A DNA stretch of 64,000 nt from NCBI RefSeq assembly GCF_000143535.2, contig NC_037311.1:1-64000 (forward strand), read 5' to 3'. Of this stretch, positions 11,968-21,614 are shown one piece after another (the first letter of the stretch is position 1; each line of letters opens with the position of its first letter). The stretch is from Botrytis cinerea B05.10 (Eukaryota; Ascomycota; Leotiomycetes; Helotiales; Sclerotiniaceae). Made by a program: the position numbers and the translations under genes. The notes beneath the pieces were generated by a model that was given only the letters and a program-made list of their open reading frames with translations, ran no database searches and was not told where the DNA came from.

Positions 11968-11992
11968 AGATTTCGAGCCCGGCTCGAAATCT
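11968..11992. repeat. 25-nt palindrome, dispersed copy 1
   Basis: Perfect 12-nt arms AGATTTCGAGCC and GGCTCGAAATCT around one C. It lies 218 bp before the first gene of the block. See the other dispersed copies and the array at 41862-42697. Confidence 0.85.
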
Positions 11993-12210
11993 ATAAATCG
12001 ACTCCTACGCATCAAGGCTTTTTTTATTATTTGTACAAGCACCCACTTGAGAAGCAGGATCCATCATTCTAAACGCACCTAGGAATTTTTGCACTATAAA
12101 TTACTTCGCATCAAATCCTTCAACCTTTAAATCTTAAGGCTTCAATTGCGTCATATTGCCCTATATTTTTCAGCGCCGCGGGATATTCCGACTGTGCTGT
12201 TCTATCCAAG

Positions 12211-12869
12211 ATGTCAATTTCAAAGCCTTCAGAAATCAATTCGCAGGTGAGATATTGAAACATTGAGCGCGGTTGAATCCCCTATTAATTTTAACCCTAA
12301 GGCAACATTTGAGCCAATGCCAGAGCAGCTCTTTACCCAATGCGCAACTTTCAGAATTAATGGGGGCTGCAAGCGGAGTGCCCATCTCTGGCTAAATCAC
12401 CTCAAGCAAACTGAATTGAGCGAGCAATCTCATATTCCAAATATTGCGCTCCCTCCAGCATCGAGTCAAAAAATGGAGGAATATTGGATGCGACTTGCTC
12501 TTGTGATCTGTGATGATGGGGCGGCACTAGGGATCAAGGTGCCTCTCATTATCCAAGTTATTGAAGCGGAACGCCGGCGTTTGACGGTGTGCCAGAATCG
12601 AGCTCAACAATGGTGCTTTACCCGGCGGAATAAAGTCACAGCTGCTTTTCAAGTTTTTGTATACAGAGCGGCGTGCAATGCTTTGCAGTTGGCGACGGAC
12701 ATTTTACGAAGCGGCATCCATCCAAGCGCAGATTATTTTATGAGCAGCGGTAAGTTAAATCCTTTCGCATTTGATTTTACTAATTTGAAATGAAGCCGCA
12801 CGATTTGAGCGCTGCCACTTCGATAGAGCTCCAATAACAATTCGCATTCACAATCACAATCAACTCTAG
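12211..12869 (+). CDS. Small helical protein, family S, member 1 (spliced, unknown function)
   Basis: Proposed exons 12211-12246, 12302-12749 and 12796-12869, giving 185 residues. Intron 1 starts GTGAGA and ends CCTAAG after TTAAC. Intron 2 has a textbook GTAAGT donor and a CTAAT branch, and ends GAAG. Phases agree at both joints. Without splicing the main frame has no ATG. The last exon begins AARFE, matching AARYE in the gene at 13555, and intron 2 is at the same position and phase. The central part is predicted helical around EEYWMRLALVICDDGAAL. I recognise no known domain. The two neighbouring genes at 13.5 and 14.8 kb are diverged paralogues. Confidence 0.7.
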
Positions 12870-13554
12870 AGCGCTTGAAAAGCTTGCACCTTGTCTTGAA
12901 TCTAGTGCACGAAGGCTTTGAATCGGCTTGGAAGGTCCAATTAAGTGAATGGGGCGGTTGGGGCAGCGAAAATTTGAAATATATTGGTATATAATAAGAT
13001 TAATTCCACTTCTGAAAAATTGACTCCCAATTGCAACTCGCAATATTGATGCATTGCAATAAAGTCTAAGTTGAAATTAGAAAAAATGCGCTTGCGAGTT
13101 ATTTTAAAGAGCGCTTTGACAGAAGCCTATCAATGCTTTAGCCTCGATTTGCCCTTAATTTTGAAACTAGATTGAAATATTGCGCAATAAACATATATCA
13201 TTAGCGCTTTTCTCACGTGCAATGCGACTGACCTCTATGTTAAATAATTCATGTAAATTTTACCTGCCTCAAAGCGCTAATATAAGCGAGTGCAATTCAC
13301 TTTATTAATATAATTATTCGCTTCGCTCTTTCCGCTTTTCCATCTGCAATATATTAGATTGCAAGCCAGCTCGTCCTGAATCACTTGTGGGCTATCATCT
13401 AAACTGATCGTTGAACTTCGCTTCGCTCAACAAAATCAATGCAGCCCTTCGACAGCCTTCGGCCAGACCCCCACCAAATGGTACAGAAACTTTCAAATCC
13501 CTTTTGTGAAATGCTCTTTTGCTAAATTCTTTTTAGTCTCTGACAAAGGGGAGC
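12870..13554. other. Intergenic, no supported gene
   Basis: An 87-codon minus-strand frame (12780-13043) overlaps exon 3 of the upstream gene and has no supporting signal. The stretch at 13489-13550 ends GCTAAATTCTTTTTAG, a good fungal acceptor. An extra 5' exon for the next gene is therefore possible. Confidence 0.5.
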
Positions 13555-14087
13555 ATGATTGATTGGGTGAAAACAGTCTTCGATACAGGCCACAACCACT
13601 GCGAGAGACAATGGTTTGATAAAGCCGCGCACGTTTTAACAATCGATCATCCTTCCCATACTTGTTGCGGCCTTGCCCCTGAATTCGCAGTGGGATTGAG
13701 TCACTATTGGGCTGGTTTTGTTGCCAATATGCAATATTCATTGGAAGCAAAGGGCTTTGCGAAAGAGGAAATCCTTGATTTGATTGCAGCTCAGGAGGAG
13801 GTTCAATCCGACAGTGCAAGGAATTGCGCTGCGCTAGCATATCAGCACCCTGAAATTATGTGCTCCAAGATATTCGAGAGCATTAGTTGTACGAGCGCGA
13901 GCGCAATTCTAGCCGCTGCTAAGTCTTTAATGCTCGCTAATCAAATCCCGACTGAGAGCTCGATAATGAAAGAGGTTGCTCATTGTGGTATGTATAGTGC
14001 AGCGCTACCTTTAATGAGCCTTTACTGATTTGAATTGCAGCTGCAAGGTATGAAGCAATTGAAATCGCAAAAACAGATTTCGATTAA
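13555..14087 (+). CDS. Small helical protein, family S, member 2 (spliced, unknown function)
   Basis: Exons 13555-13987 and 14041-14087, 159 residues. The intron of 53 nt has a GTATGT donor, a CTGAT branch and a TTGCAG acceptor. The final exon reads AARYEAIEIAKTDFD and then stops. Unspliced, the frame would end in the intron. Relation to the gene at 14771 is visible: WF...H....DHPS...C is shared (QWFDKAAHVLTIDHPSHTCC against EWFSPTQHIPSSDHPSTQLC). A conserved W begins the helical core in all three. The frame stays open upstream to the acceptor ending at about 13535, so the N terminus may be longer. No known domain recognised. Confidence 0.7.
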
Positions 14088-14770
14088 TGAGGGATTGCTG
14101 AATTATTTATTTGGTTTGGTTTCCCCCCTCACCCTTTATTGCAAAATATAATTCTAATATCACTGCAGCGGAATTAACCAGCCGTCGCCTCATGCATGGA
14201 AAATGGGTAGACACACGTTTAGCCCCTTCGCCAACCTCGAACCCGGTTGCAAAGCGCTCTTTCTTAAAATCGCTATTGAGATTTAATATTAATTGCAAGG
14301 ACTCTCATTTACTTAATCTGAAAGTTGCACTTCTAAATGATTGCAATAAAATCGTTGATTTCCAATGCGAATTTTACATCTGAAGTGAAACCCCAGGTGG
14401 TATCAAGTATCATGTAATCATTTGAAGTGCAATATTCCTATAGATAATAACCGAGGCATTGCAATCGCGCATTTTAATTGGGCGCAATATCTCGCTTAAT
14501 TCTAAAATTTTAAATCAAAAACCTCAACTTATTTTTGTCTTTGAGAAGTTGGGATCAATTATAAACACAATAATCTCAAATCCAAGACTTGATTGATAAC
14601 TCACAAGTTGCGGAACTATGACGACATTGACCAAGATTAAAGCATTTCTACGAAATCGAGAGATGGAAAAGGTTAAGTGATAAAACCATAGCACACTTGA
14701 ATATTTATCTAATTTTACATAGCCCATTGCCAATACAGTTGCGCGAAAGGAGATATTTCACAAATACGCA
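14088..14770. other. Intergenic, no supported gene
   Basis: Two opposed frames of 63 and 90 codons at 14107-14383 overlap each other. Neither has splice or family support. The rest is AT-rich promoter-like DNA. Confidence 0.5.
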
Positions 14771-15199
14771 ATGGCGGAATTATTAAAAGCAAAGCAATTT
14801 TCCATAAGCGAGTGGTTTTCTCCAACGCAACACATTCCCTCAAGCGATCACCCGTCAACTCAACTCTGCGAAATAGATGAATTATTGATCCCATCGATTA
14901 TTAAATTTTGGCTTGAAAGAGCTTTTGCAATTTTCGAAATAGGGCAGAGGCTCGACATCCAAGGCCCCGATTTAGTTAGCGCGATTGATACATTAATTGC
15001 GCGGATTACTGTTGAAAAGTTCGCTGCTCAAAAGAGAGGCCCGAAGACTTGCCTGAAGATTGCTGAGCAAGAAATTCTCACATTTTCACTTCTGTTGCTT
15101 TGCGAGATCAAATCCCTTGTAGAAAGGGGGCTCCAATTAGGAGCGTCAGGAAATCCAAAAGTGGAAGAGGATTTTGCAAGATTGTGCAGTTTGTTGTAA
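14771..15199 (+). CDS. Small helical protein, family S, member 3 (unknown function)
   Basis: ATG 14771 to TAA, 142 residues, apparently without the last intron. It aligns with the two preceding genes through WF....H....DHPS...C near the N terminus and a Trp-led helical segment (IIKFWLERAFAIFEIGQRL). Its end, EEDFARLCSLL, has AR at the place where the paralogues resume after their intron, so the intron may have been lost. Hydrophobic heptad-like spacing suggests a compact helical fold. No signal peptide or membrane segment is seen. Function unknown. Confidence 0.65.
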   Translation: MAELLKAKQFSISEWFSPTQHIPSSDHPSTQLCEIDELLIPSIIKFWLERAFAIFEIGQRLDIQGPDLVSAIDTLIARITVEKFAAQKRGPKTCLKIAEQEILTFSLLLLCEIKSLVERGLQLGASGNPKVEEDFARLCSLL

Positions 15200-15630
15200 A
15201 GCAATGGCAATTTGCAATTTATTCAATACAGCGCGCTCTACCATTCAAAAGCTCGCAATTATTTTTTTATTTTAAGGGAATTTGAGAAATTCAAGTGGGA
15301 AAGTAAAATTTGAGTTATAATATCTGAATTATTAAATGGATCTCAACAGCTGGAATTGAAGCGCGCTCCAATTTTTAATAATTTAATATTTGCACATAAT
15401 TTCAACAAGCCAAAGCCATACAAAGTGCCACTTCTTTTGCAATAGTGAAGCATATTTTGAATGCAGATAATCAATATAATTGAGAGCGGAGAGCGCAATT
15501 GACTTATAAGTTCTATGCGCTACTATTGCCACCCCTACAGCGCCGCCCCCCAATTTGCGGTTGCACGACACATGCTGCGCGCGGGGAGCCAAAAGATCTG
15601 AAAGCGAGAAATGCTATTGCACAATAAATA
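15200..15630. other. Intergenic, no supported gene
   Basis: AT-rich start, then a short GC-rich piece at 15528-15600. Frames on the minus strand here have no start or family support. Confidence 0.5.
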
Positions 15631-16330
15631 GTGGGAGGCCATTCCGAGCCCCCGCGGCAGCCACCGCTGCCATTCACATTTCGATTTCTGCATCTATTAT
15701 TTGCATCCACACATGAATTTTCCCTCTCCACCAAGAGATCAAGGATATTTAATTGCAAGAGACAAAATTCGATCTCTAGAAATAGTCTTTCAATTGCAAT
15801 ATCTCTCTCTCAATAAAGATATAAAGCCAAACGAATGTGCGATTGAGAAAAAGTTTCAGCTATCAGATTTCTCAAACGCTCAGGAGCATTGACAAGCGCC
15901 TTCCCCTTTACAAATCCAAGAGTTATCAGATTCACTAGTTTCTCAAAGAGCACTTCATTGCAATAGTAGGCACTCCGAGCTGCAGCAGCACCGCTGCATT
16001 CACATTCGTTTCTGCATCTATTATTTGCATCCACACATGAATTTCCCTCTCACAAGAGATCAAGGATATTTAATTGCAAGAAACAAAATTCGATCTCTAG
16101 AAATAGTCTTTCAATTGCAATATCTCTCTCTCAATAAAGATATAAAGCCAAACGAATATGCAATTGAGAAAAAGTTTCAGCTATCAGATTTCTCAAACGC
16201 TTAGGAGCATTGACAAGCGCCTTCCCTTTTACAAATCCAAGAGTTATCAGATTCACTAATTTCTCAAAGAGCACTTTCATTTGCAAATAGTGGGAGGCCA
16301 CTCCGAGCCCCCGCGGCGGCTACTTCCCTC
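15631..16330 (+). repeat. Direct tandem duplication with a unit of about 330 bp
   Basis: GTGGGAGGCCATTCCGAGCC at 15631 starts a unit that recurs from about 15966 (GTAGGCACTCCGAGC). The start alone appears a third time at about 16288 (GTGGGAGGCCACTCCGAGCC). Within units the order is the same: TCTGCATCTATTATTTGCAT, a CACAAGAGATCAAGGATAT-type segment, CTCAATAAAGATATAAAGCC and CAAATCCAAGAGTTATCAGA. The two long copies differ at few positions. Confidence 0.85.
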
Positions 16331-17103
16331 CGTGGAATTGCGAGGCCCATTTTCTCACAAATTCCGGAAAGATTTGAGAGCGGGAAGAGCCACTACGCGA
16401 TAAATTTTAATACGCTATCTTTAAACCCCTACCGTTGCCACCCCGCTCCTCTGTTATCTTGCGATTGCCAATTTCCCAAAGCGCTGTGAAGTGAAGCTAA
16501 CTATGAGAAAAAGAGCTTCGACGTCAGCCAGAGCTCTTGCCAGGGCTAATTAAGGCTAGCTGCCTTTGCTCTCGCCCTCACGTGAACCACACTATCAATA
16601 ATTGCTTTTAAATTGCTTCAAAAAAAATTTAAATGAAATTTTTTAAGATTTGATCAATGGCAAATTAATTTGTATATAATTTTTGATTTCATTTTTTCAC
16701 TATATAATAAAGACTTTAGCATTTCGAACTGCCCTCTTTGGCATTAAACCATCGAAAATCATTTAAAAATAAATAATTTAAAATTGCCAATCTTTGAATT
16801 CAATTTTAATTTTAAAATAATGATTTTTAAATCTGTCATTAATTTTTGTTTCAATATTGAAAAATGGGCGCGTGCATTGGGGGCATTAGTTGAAGGGGTT
16901 GCTTGCGCAATTTAAAGATTTCAAAATCAGGCAGGGAGCTAAACATCGCTTTTAAGCAGGCAGACCCTTGGAGAATATCTATTTATATATGTGCATGTTT
17001 GAATAAAGAAAGAAGTAAATAAAGAAATAATTTAATAAAGAAAATTTGCAATCTATATATTCACTTTCAATATTTTTATTTTCATGAAAAAATCAACTTT
17101 CCA
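16331..17103. other. Intergenic leader of the first large module
   Basis: No gene seen. AT-rich, with TATA-like TCTATATATTCAC about 50 bp before the ATG at 17104. Confidence 0.5.
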
Positions 17104-17847
17104 ATGGCACCTTTTCCAAGCAAGCGCAATATCGCTACGCGATATATTTTCAATCCGGGATTCGGCAGCCTTCATCTTGGGGATTTTATCGAGAAAGTAA
17201 AAGATGGCTTATACGCAGAAGATATTTTGTCCGATTATGCAATTGGAATTTTGATTTTTGCAATAAACGCTGAATTGATCCCAGATTGGATTGCTGCACT
17301 TTTTCGAATTCCTTTTGATGCGCCTATGGAGATAAGGGATGGCTTGCCCCATGTTGGACTCCCATTTTTAGGGCCAGATGACTTACCAATGAGGTGGAAA
17401 GGGCGGCTTCTCTGCGGTGGCCGAGGCGTTGGTTTGGCAGAGGAGGAGCTTTCGCACATCAAGAGCTCAGCCTACGATTTTGATGGCACCTTTCGCGCCC
17501 CAAATTTTAATGATTGGTACATTTCAAATATTTGGGCTGGGATGGACGAAGGCTCTATTGGATCGTATAAGCGCAAAAACAACTTTTCAACATTTGAGGA
17601 GTGCATGGAGTTTATCAACGCTCAGGAATATGCGCCCAGCCCAGGCTCCATCCCACAAAGCATTCAGCAGACTGAAAACTTTCAAAAAATGAATAATTCA
17701 ATGGTGGAAGGGGCGCCGGAAAGCGATTGTGAAGGGGGTGGGGCTATAGGGATGGAAAGTGAAAGCTGCATTAAAGAGGAGCCATTCAAAAAATACCGAT
17801 TTCGCAATAGGGGTTTGAAGAAAAGAGCTTATAGAGTAATCGATTAG
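17104..17847 (+). CDS. Family T protein A (shared N-terminal domain, short basic tail)
   Basis: 247 residues. Residues about 13-190 carry the domain common to five genes in this window (17104, 21615, 23321, 30458, 31881). Conserved pieces here are KDGLYAEDILSDYAIG, LPHVGLPFLGPDDLP, KGRLLCG and, near the end, FINAQEYAPSPGSIPQ. The tail is short, with acidic residues and then a basic end (KKYRFRNRGLKKRAYR) that could be a nuclear localisation signal. The domain matches no family I can name. The gene converges on the large gene at 17925, 77 bp away. In this copy GPDG is GPDD and the ...NWV/FVN element is FIN. Confidence 0.8.
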   Translation: MAPFPSKRNIATRYIFNPGFGSLHLGDFIEKVKDGLYAEDILSDYAIGILIFAINAELIPDWIAALFRIPFDAPMEIRDGLPHVGLPFLGPDDLPMRWKGRLLCGGRGVGLAEEELSHIKSSAYDFDGTFRAPNFNDWYISNIWAGMDEGSIGSYKRKNNFSTFEECMEFINAQEYAPSPGSIPQSIQQTENFQKMNNSMVEGAPESDCEGGGAIGMESESCIKEEPFKKYRFRNRGLKKRAYRVID

Positions 17848-17924
17848 GGGTCATTGCTACTCTTTCAAAATATTGAACTTTTTAATTATTTCAATTAATT
17901 TTAAAAAGCTTAGATATCAATAGT

Positions 17925-20900
17925 TTATTCATCATCGCTATTGAAGCCAATCGTTGAAGATTCATTGCTTTCTTCAAGTGAATCAATGGATGTATTGCCT
18001 TCACCCTCATCACTATCGAAAGCCCACTCCCCCTCCACAATATCATCACTATCCTCCCCCTCTGCAATATCATCACTATCCCCCTCTTTGTCGCCTTTTT
18101 GTATAGGTTTATCTGGAGCAAGGTGGGGCATAGAAATTCCTAAGGTTTGAGACCGCTCCAAATGATAGTAATATGAATTTTTACCAAATGCTGCCCTTTC
18201 TCTCTCCTTAACTAATGCGCGGGAAGCCTTTACTTTCTCATTCAGATTCCGTCTCCAATCGTAAACAAATTGGGTTGCAGTTGATCTATTGCCCTTTAGC
18301 AAGCGGTATCTTTCATTTAAGACTCCTAAATCATTCCAGCGGGCTTGACAGTTGAGAGCACTTGATAATGAGCCCAATCCATTGAGCAAGGTTGAGGCAG
18401 GAAATTGATATGGGATTTTCCCATAGCGATTGCTCAATCCTGAAGGAGTCTTAAAAGGCGAGGTCATATCGCGATGGGATTCGGAGAGCATCTCCCACGT
18501 GCCACCATCTAAGACCTCCAAGGAGGAGAGGTCGGGCTGAACTTTCACAAACCAAGGAAGTAGAGTTCTTCGCACACCACGAGCTGGTCCATTGGCTCCA
18601 TGCGGGAGGTGGGGCATCGTAACCCTCACTTGCCCTCGATTGCAAGGCACTGCTTTCCATTTGACCCCCAATTTCTTCTCATCTTCCGCTGTTACCATAT
18701 TGCTTTTGATTCTATGAACATGCCCATTTTTGGTTTTTTGTCGGCTCTCAAGATCGCGCCACCATGTTTCAAGATTGCGATTGCGATGCATGCCAGCAAG
18801 TATGACTGTGCAATCAGATTCTTGTTCGTCGTCCAATGAAAGCGACCCTTGAATCATATTCCCCCCTCGGTTGCTCTTTATCCATTCTGGAACATTTATA
18901 TCAATGTGTCGAAAATAAGTTTGATCCCCCTTATGAGTGTATTTGGCATAGTAGGGGTAAGAGCAGAGCGTTGTAGCCCCATCCGGCCGCAAGGCTGCAT
19001 AAAGAGCGTAATATAATGGATCGCTTCGCATTGCTTGTTGACATGTGGAAAAAAACATATTCCGAAGCCAACCATAATTTTCCTTACCGTTTTGCTCGCG
19101 CAGGTGAAATTGATACACGTCAAAGAGCTCCAACGCAAACTCGCCCATCTCGCACCCTGGCTCCCACCACCAACTGAATAAATTCACATTAACAGATCCA
19201 TCGCGCTCCCATTGAAGCTTATCAAAACCGCCATTAAAGTCACGGTTGATCCAATCCAAAATCTCGCTCTGGTTAAAATCAAATTCCGAGGGCAGTGGCG
19301 TGTGTGCAAAATTATACGGGCCATAGCCATCCTCTGGTCGCGCAGGGCGGTCTTGGACCCGGAACCATTGGTAGGTATCTTCGTTGGTTTTCAACTCTCC
19401 AATACGCTCGATGTGATCAGAAATATAGCGAAGCCTCTTTTGCAAAGCGGAATGATTCAGGGGCTTAACGCACAAACCTATGTGACCGCCCATTGACTTG
19501 GAATGATTGAAGCATACAGATTTAAATTGAATCCATTGCTTTAATAGCCGAGGGGCTTTCGCTGGGTCATGGATTTTTCGAGGTTTCATCGAGGCAATCC
19601 AAGCGCTCGAAACATCTACTGAGCAATATTCGCAAGGGCGCTTTGTTGATGGCTCTGCGCTAGAGCTATGGTGCACGCGAATTGGATTGCTGCTCCCATT
19701 AATAGCGCGAGTGGGAGCGGCGCTTCTTTGATCGCTTGCATCGCTTGCATCGCTCAATGCGCTGTCACTTTCGCCATTGCTTATCGCGGTTTCAAAAGGG
19801 CCTTGGCCTAGCCCATTCAAGTTATCGCTTGAGGGGTCATCGTCAATAGCCTCGACACTTTGCAATTCGATTATGGATTCATTTTGACTCTTGCTGCTCG
19901 CTTCGCTTTGCGCTAAGGGGTTGCGATCTGCGATTTTATCAATTGCTCCGACTTTTGATATCACGTGATCGGTCGCGTAGCGCGAGCCATCGATTTCTTG
20001 AGCCGGGCTCGAAAAATCGCTTGAGCCAATCAAATTCGCTGCTGCAATAGCGCTGTCACCCTCAGGCTCGCTTGAGCTATCGTAACTCTCGCTCCCCCCG
20101 CATGATAAGTCGGCGCTCGATTCAATGGCCCTCTCATTCCAAGCCTTTGGGACCAAGAATCCAAATTGATTAATGCAAAGGTTAAATGTGCGAAGCTCTT
20201 CACTGGTGATTTTCTTGATGGGGAATTTGAGGCCGCATTTAAAATCGGTAGCTTGAAGTTGCCATTTGTTGGAGACGCCAGCTGCAGAAGCGCAAATGCG
20301 ATGCAGCATTGCTTGATTAACCTTTTGCGAGCCATTAATTAAATTTTCCTGCAAAGCAATCGATCGAACTTGGGTCAAGAAATATATTGAGGAGTCGAGG
20401 CTGCGGAGCCAATTCTTCACCTCAACCCCCCACGCTTTTGAAATGGCACTCAAAGCCTCCTCTTTCTTATCTCTTTTCTTAGCCTGATCAGCGCAGATCT
20501 CGTGAGCCAGATCCCATAGGGGCGCGAGGGCACTATCATTCATTAAATCTTGACCACCGGGATCGCTCTTGATGTATTGACAAAAGCGCTCAATTTGCTC
20601 GCGAGTTACCGAATCGCGATGCAGCAATAATCCCAATATCTCAATTTGATATTGCTGCCTTTCACTCGTATCAGAAATTCTCTTGACTGCGCTTATATAA
20701 TCGTCAATGCCATTTAATTCACCACCCGATCGAAGTGCGAGGGAATTATTCAAGCTTTCGTTGGACAGTGCAGCTGCCTTGGGGAAAATAGTTAGAGCGG
20801 TGGAACTCGATCCGCTTGCGTTAGGCAAGCGCTTTGAGCGAGAGCTATTGTGAAAGGGTGAAGGCGAATTTGAGTCATGAGAAAATCGTGCTTGCTTAGC

Positions 20901-21014
20901 TCCCACGAGTTCAATTGGATCGAGAGAGTGCTTAAGGCTTTTGAGTGAAACTATTGACAAGGTTGAATCGCGATTTGCAGCGCATGGGCTGTTCGGCTTA
21001 AAGGGGGCGTCCAT
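17925..21014 (-). CDS. Large protein D1, possible 2OG-Fe(II) dioxygenase-like core
   Basis: ATG at 21014, 1029 residues, apparently uninterrupted. The N-terminal third is Ser-rich and probably disordered. A CEYC motif follows, then a conserved core. In the core, HID (about 18905-18913), NRGGNMIQGSLSLDDE, a downstream PHLPHGANGPARG and RRTLLPWFV fit the HxD...H...R order of the double-stranded beta-helix of 2-oxoglutarate/iron dioxygenases (PhyH or TET/JBP-like). This is pattern reading, not a search result. The acidic C terminus is rich in Asp, Glu and Ser. It is paralogous to the gene at 25755 over most of its length. The palindrome copy at 19993 lies inside the frame and encodes FSSPAQEI. 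An origin as a transposon-linked dioxygenase is possible but unproven. Confidence 0.75.
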   Translation of the reverse strand: MDAPFKPNSPCAANRDSTLSIVSLKSLKHSLDPIELVGAKQARFSHDSNSPSPFHNSSRSKRLPNASGSSSTALTIFPKAAALSNESLNNSLALRSGGELNGIDDYISAVKRISDTSERQQYQIEILGLLLHRDSVTREQIERFCQYIKSDPGGQDLMNDSALAPLWDLAHEICADQAKKRDKKEEALSAISKAWGVEVKNWLRSLDSSIYFLTQVRSIALQENLINGSQKVNQAMLHRICASAAGVSNKWQLQATDFKCGLKFPIKKITSEELRTFNLCINQFGFLVPKAWNERAIESSADLSCGGSESYDSSSEPEGDSAIAAANLIGSSDFSSPAQEIDGSRYATDHVISKVGAIDKIADRNPLAQSEASSKSQNESIIELQSVEAIDDDPSSDNLNGLGQGPFETAISNGESDSALSDASDASDQRSAAPTRAINGSSNPIRVHHSSSAEPSTKRPCEYCSVDVSSAWIASMKPRKIHDPAKAPRLLKQWIQFKSVCFNHSKSMGGHIGLCVKPLNHSALQKRLRYISDHIERIGELKTNEDTYQWFRVQDRPARPEDGYGPYNFAHTPLPSEFDFNQSEILDWINRDFNGGFDKLQWERDGSVNVNLFSWWWEPGCEMGEFALELFDVYQFHLREQNGKENYGWLRNMFFSTCQQAMRSDPLYYALYAALRPDGATTLCSYPYYAKYTHKGDQTYFRHIDINVPEWIKSNRGGNMIQGSLSLDDEQESDCTVILAGMHRNRNLETWWRDLESRQKTKNGHVHRIKSNMVTAEDEKKLGVKWKAVPCNRGQVRVTMPHLPHGANGPARGVRRTLLPWFVKVQPDLSSLEVLDGGTWEMLSESHRDMTSPFKTPSGLSNRYGKIPYQFPASTLLNGLGSLSSALNCQARWNDLGVLNERYRLLKGNRSTATQFVYDWRRNLNEKVKASRALVKERERAAFGKNSYYYHLERSQTLGISMPHLAPDKPIQKGDKEGDSDDIAEGEDSDDIVEGEWAFDSDEGEGNTSIDSLEESNESSTIGFNSDDE
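19993..20017. repeat. 25-nt palindrome, dispersed copy 2 (inside coding sequence)
   Basis: Arms ATTTCTTGAGCC and GGCTCGAAAAAT around one G, extended by CG on both sides. It lies in the D1 gene and encodes FSSPAQEI on the minus strand. Confidence 0.8.
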
Positions 21015-21614
21015 CGCAATTTGGAATTATAGTACACTGATAGCTTGAGGGAGCGCTTAAAGAATGAGATATTGGGTAAGAGATAAAGAAATTCGCTATT
21101 GCAAAGTAGCAAATAATCAATTGATTATTAATCATTTATGCTAACTCAATATGGAATCGCGCGGTGTAAATCCATTTCCATGTATTTCGATGCGAGGGGG
21201 ATCCCATATTGAGAGTGTCAACTATATAAAATGGAATTCAGCAAATCTCACACTGAAGTGAAGCAATAAATTAATTTAGCAATTAATGAAAAAAGGAATT
21301 CTTGCGCCCGCTTTAAATAATAAATTGGGGTCATTGTATGAATCGCACTTTTTTATAGGGCTTTGATAGGCCCCGCATTTGCTTGCGCGTTGAGATTTTC
21401 ACTATTGCACACTTTTGAGAGCTTTCAATGCAATTTACTAATAAAGAAATCCCTTCAAAGAAATCAATAAAGGAAATTTTAATTAATTTAGGATAAAGAG
21501 AGCAATTTTTTATAAATAGTTTGATTTTACTTAAATTGATTTAAAAAAAAAGTAAATTTCTAATTTATATATATATATTGCACCCCTCACAAAACCAAGT
21601 GCTGAGCGCGCAGG
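21015..21614. other. Divergent promoter region between D1 and family T gene B
   Basis: 600 bp between two divergent starts, no gene seen. TATATATATAT at about 21570-21580 lies some 35 bp before the ATG at 21615. Confidence 0.6.

Noticed and set aside
14221..14270. CTCGAACCCGGTTGCAAA as another palindrome copy
   Set aside because: Only a short core matches and the arms do not pair over 12 nt.
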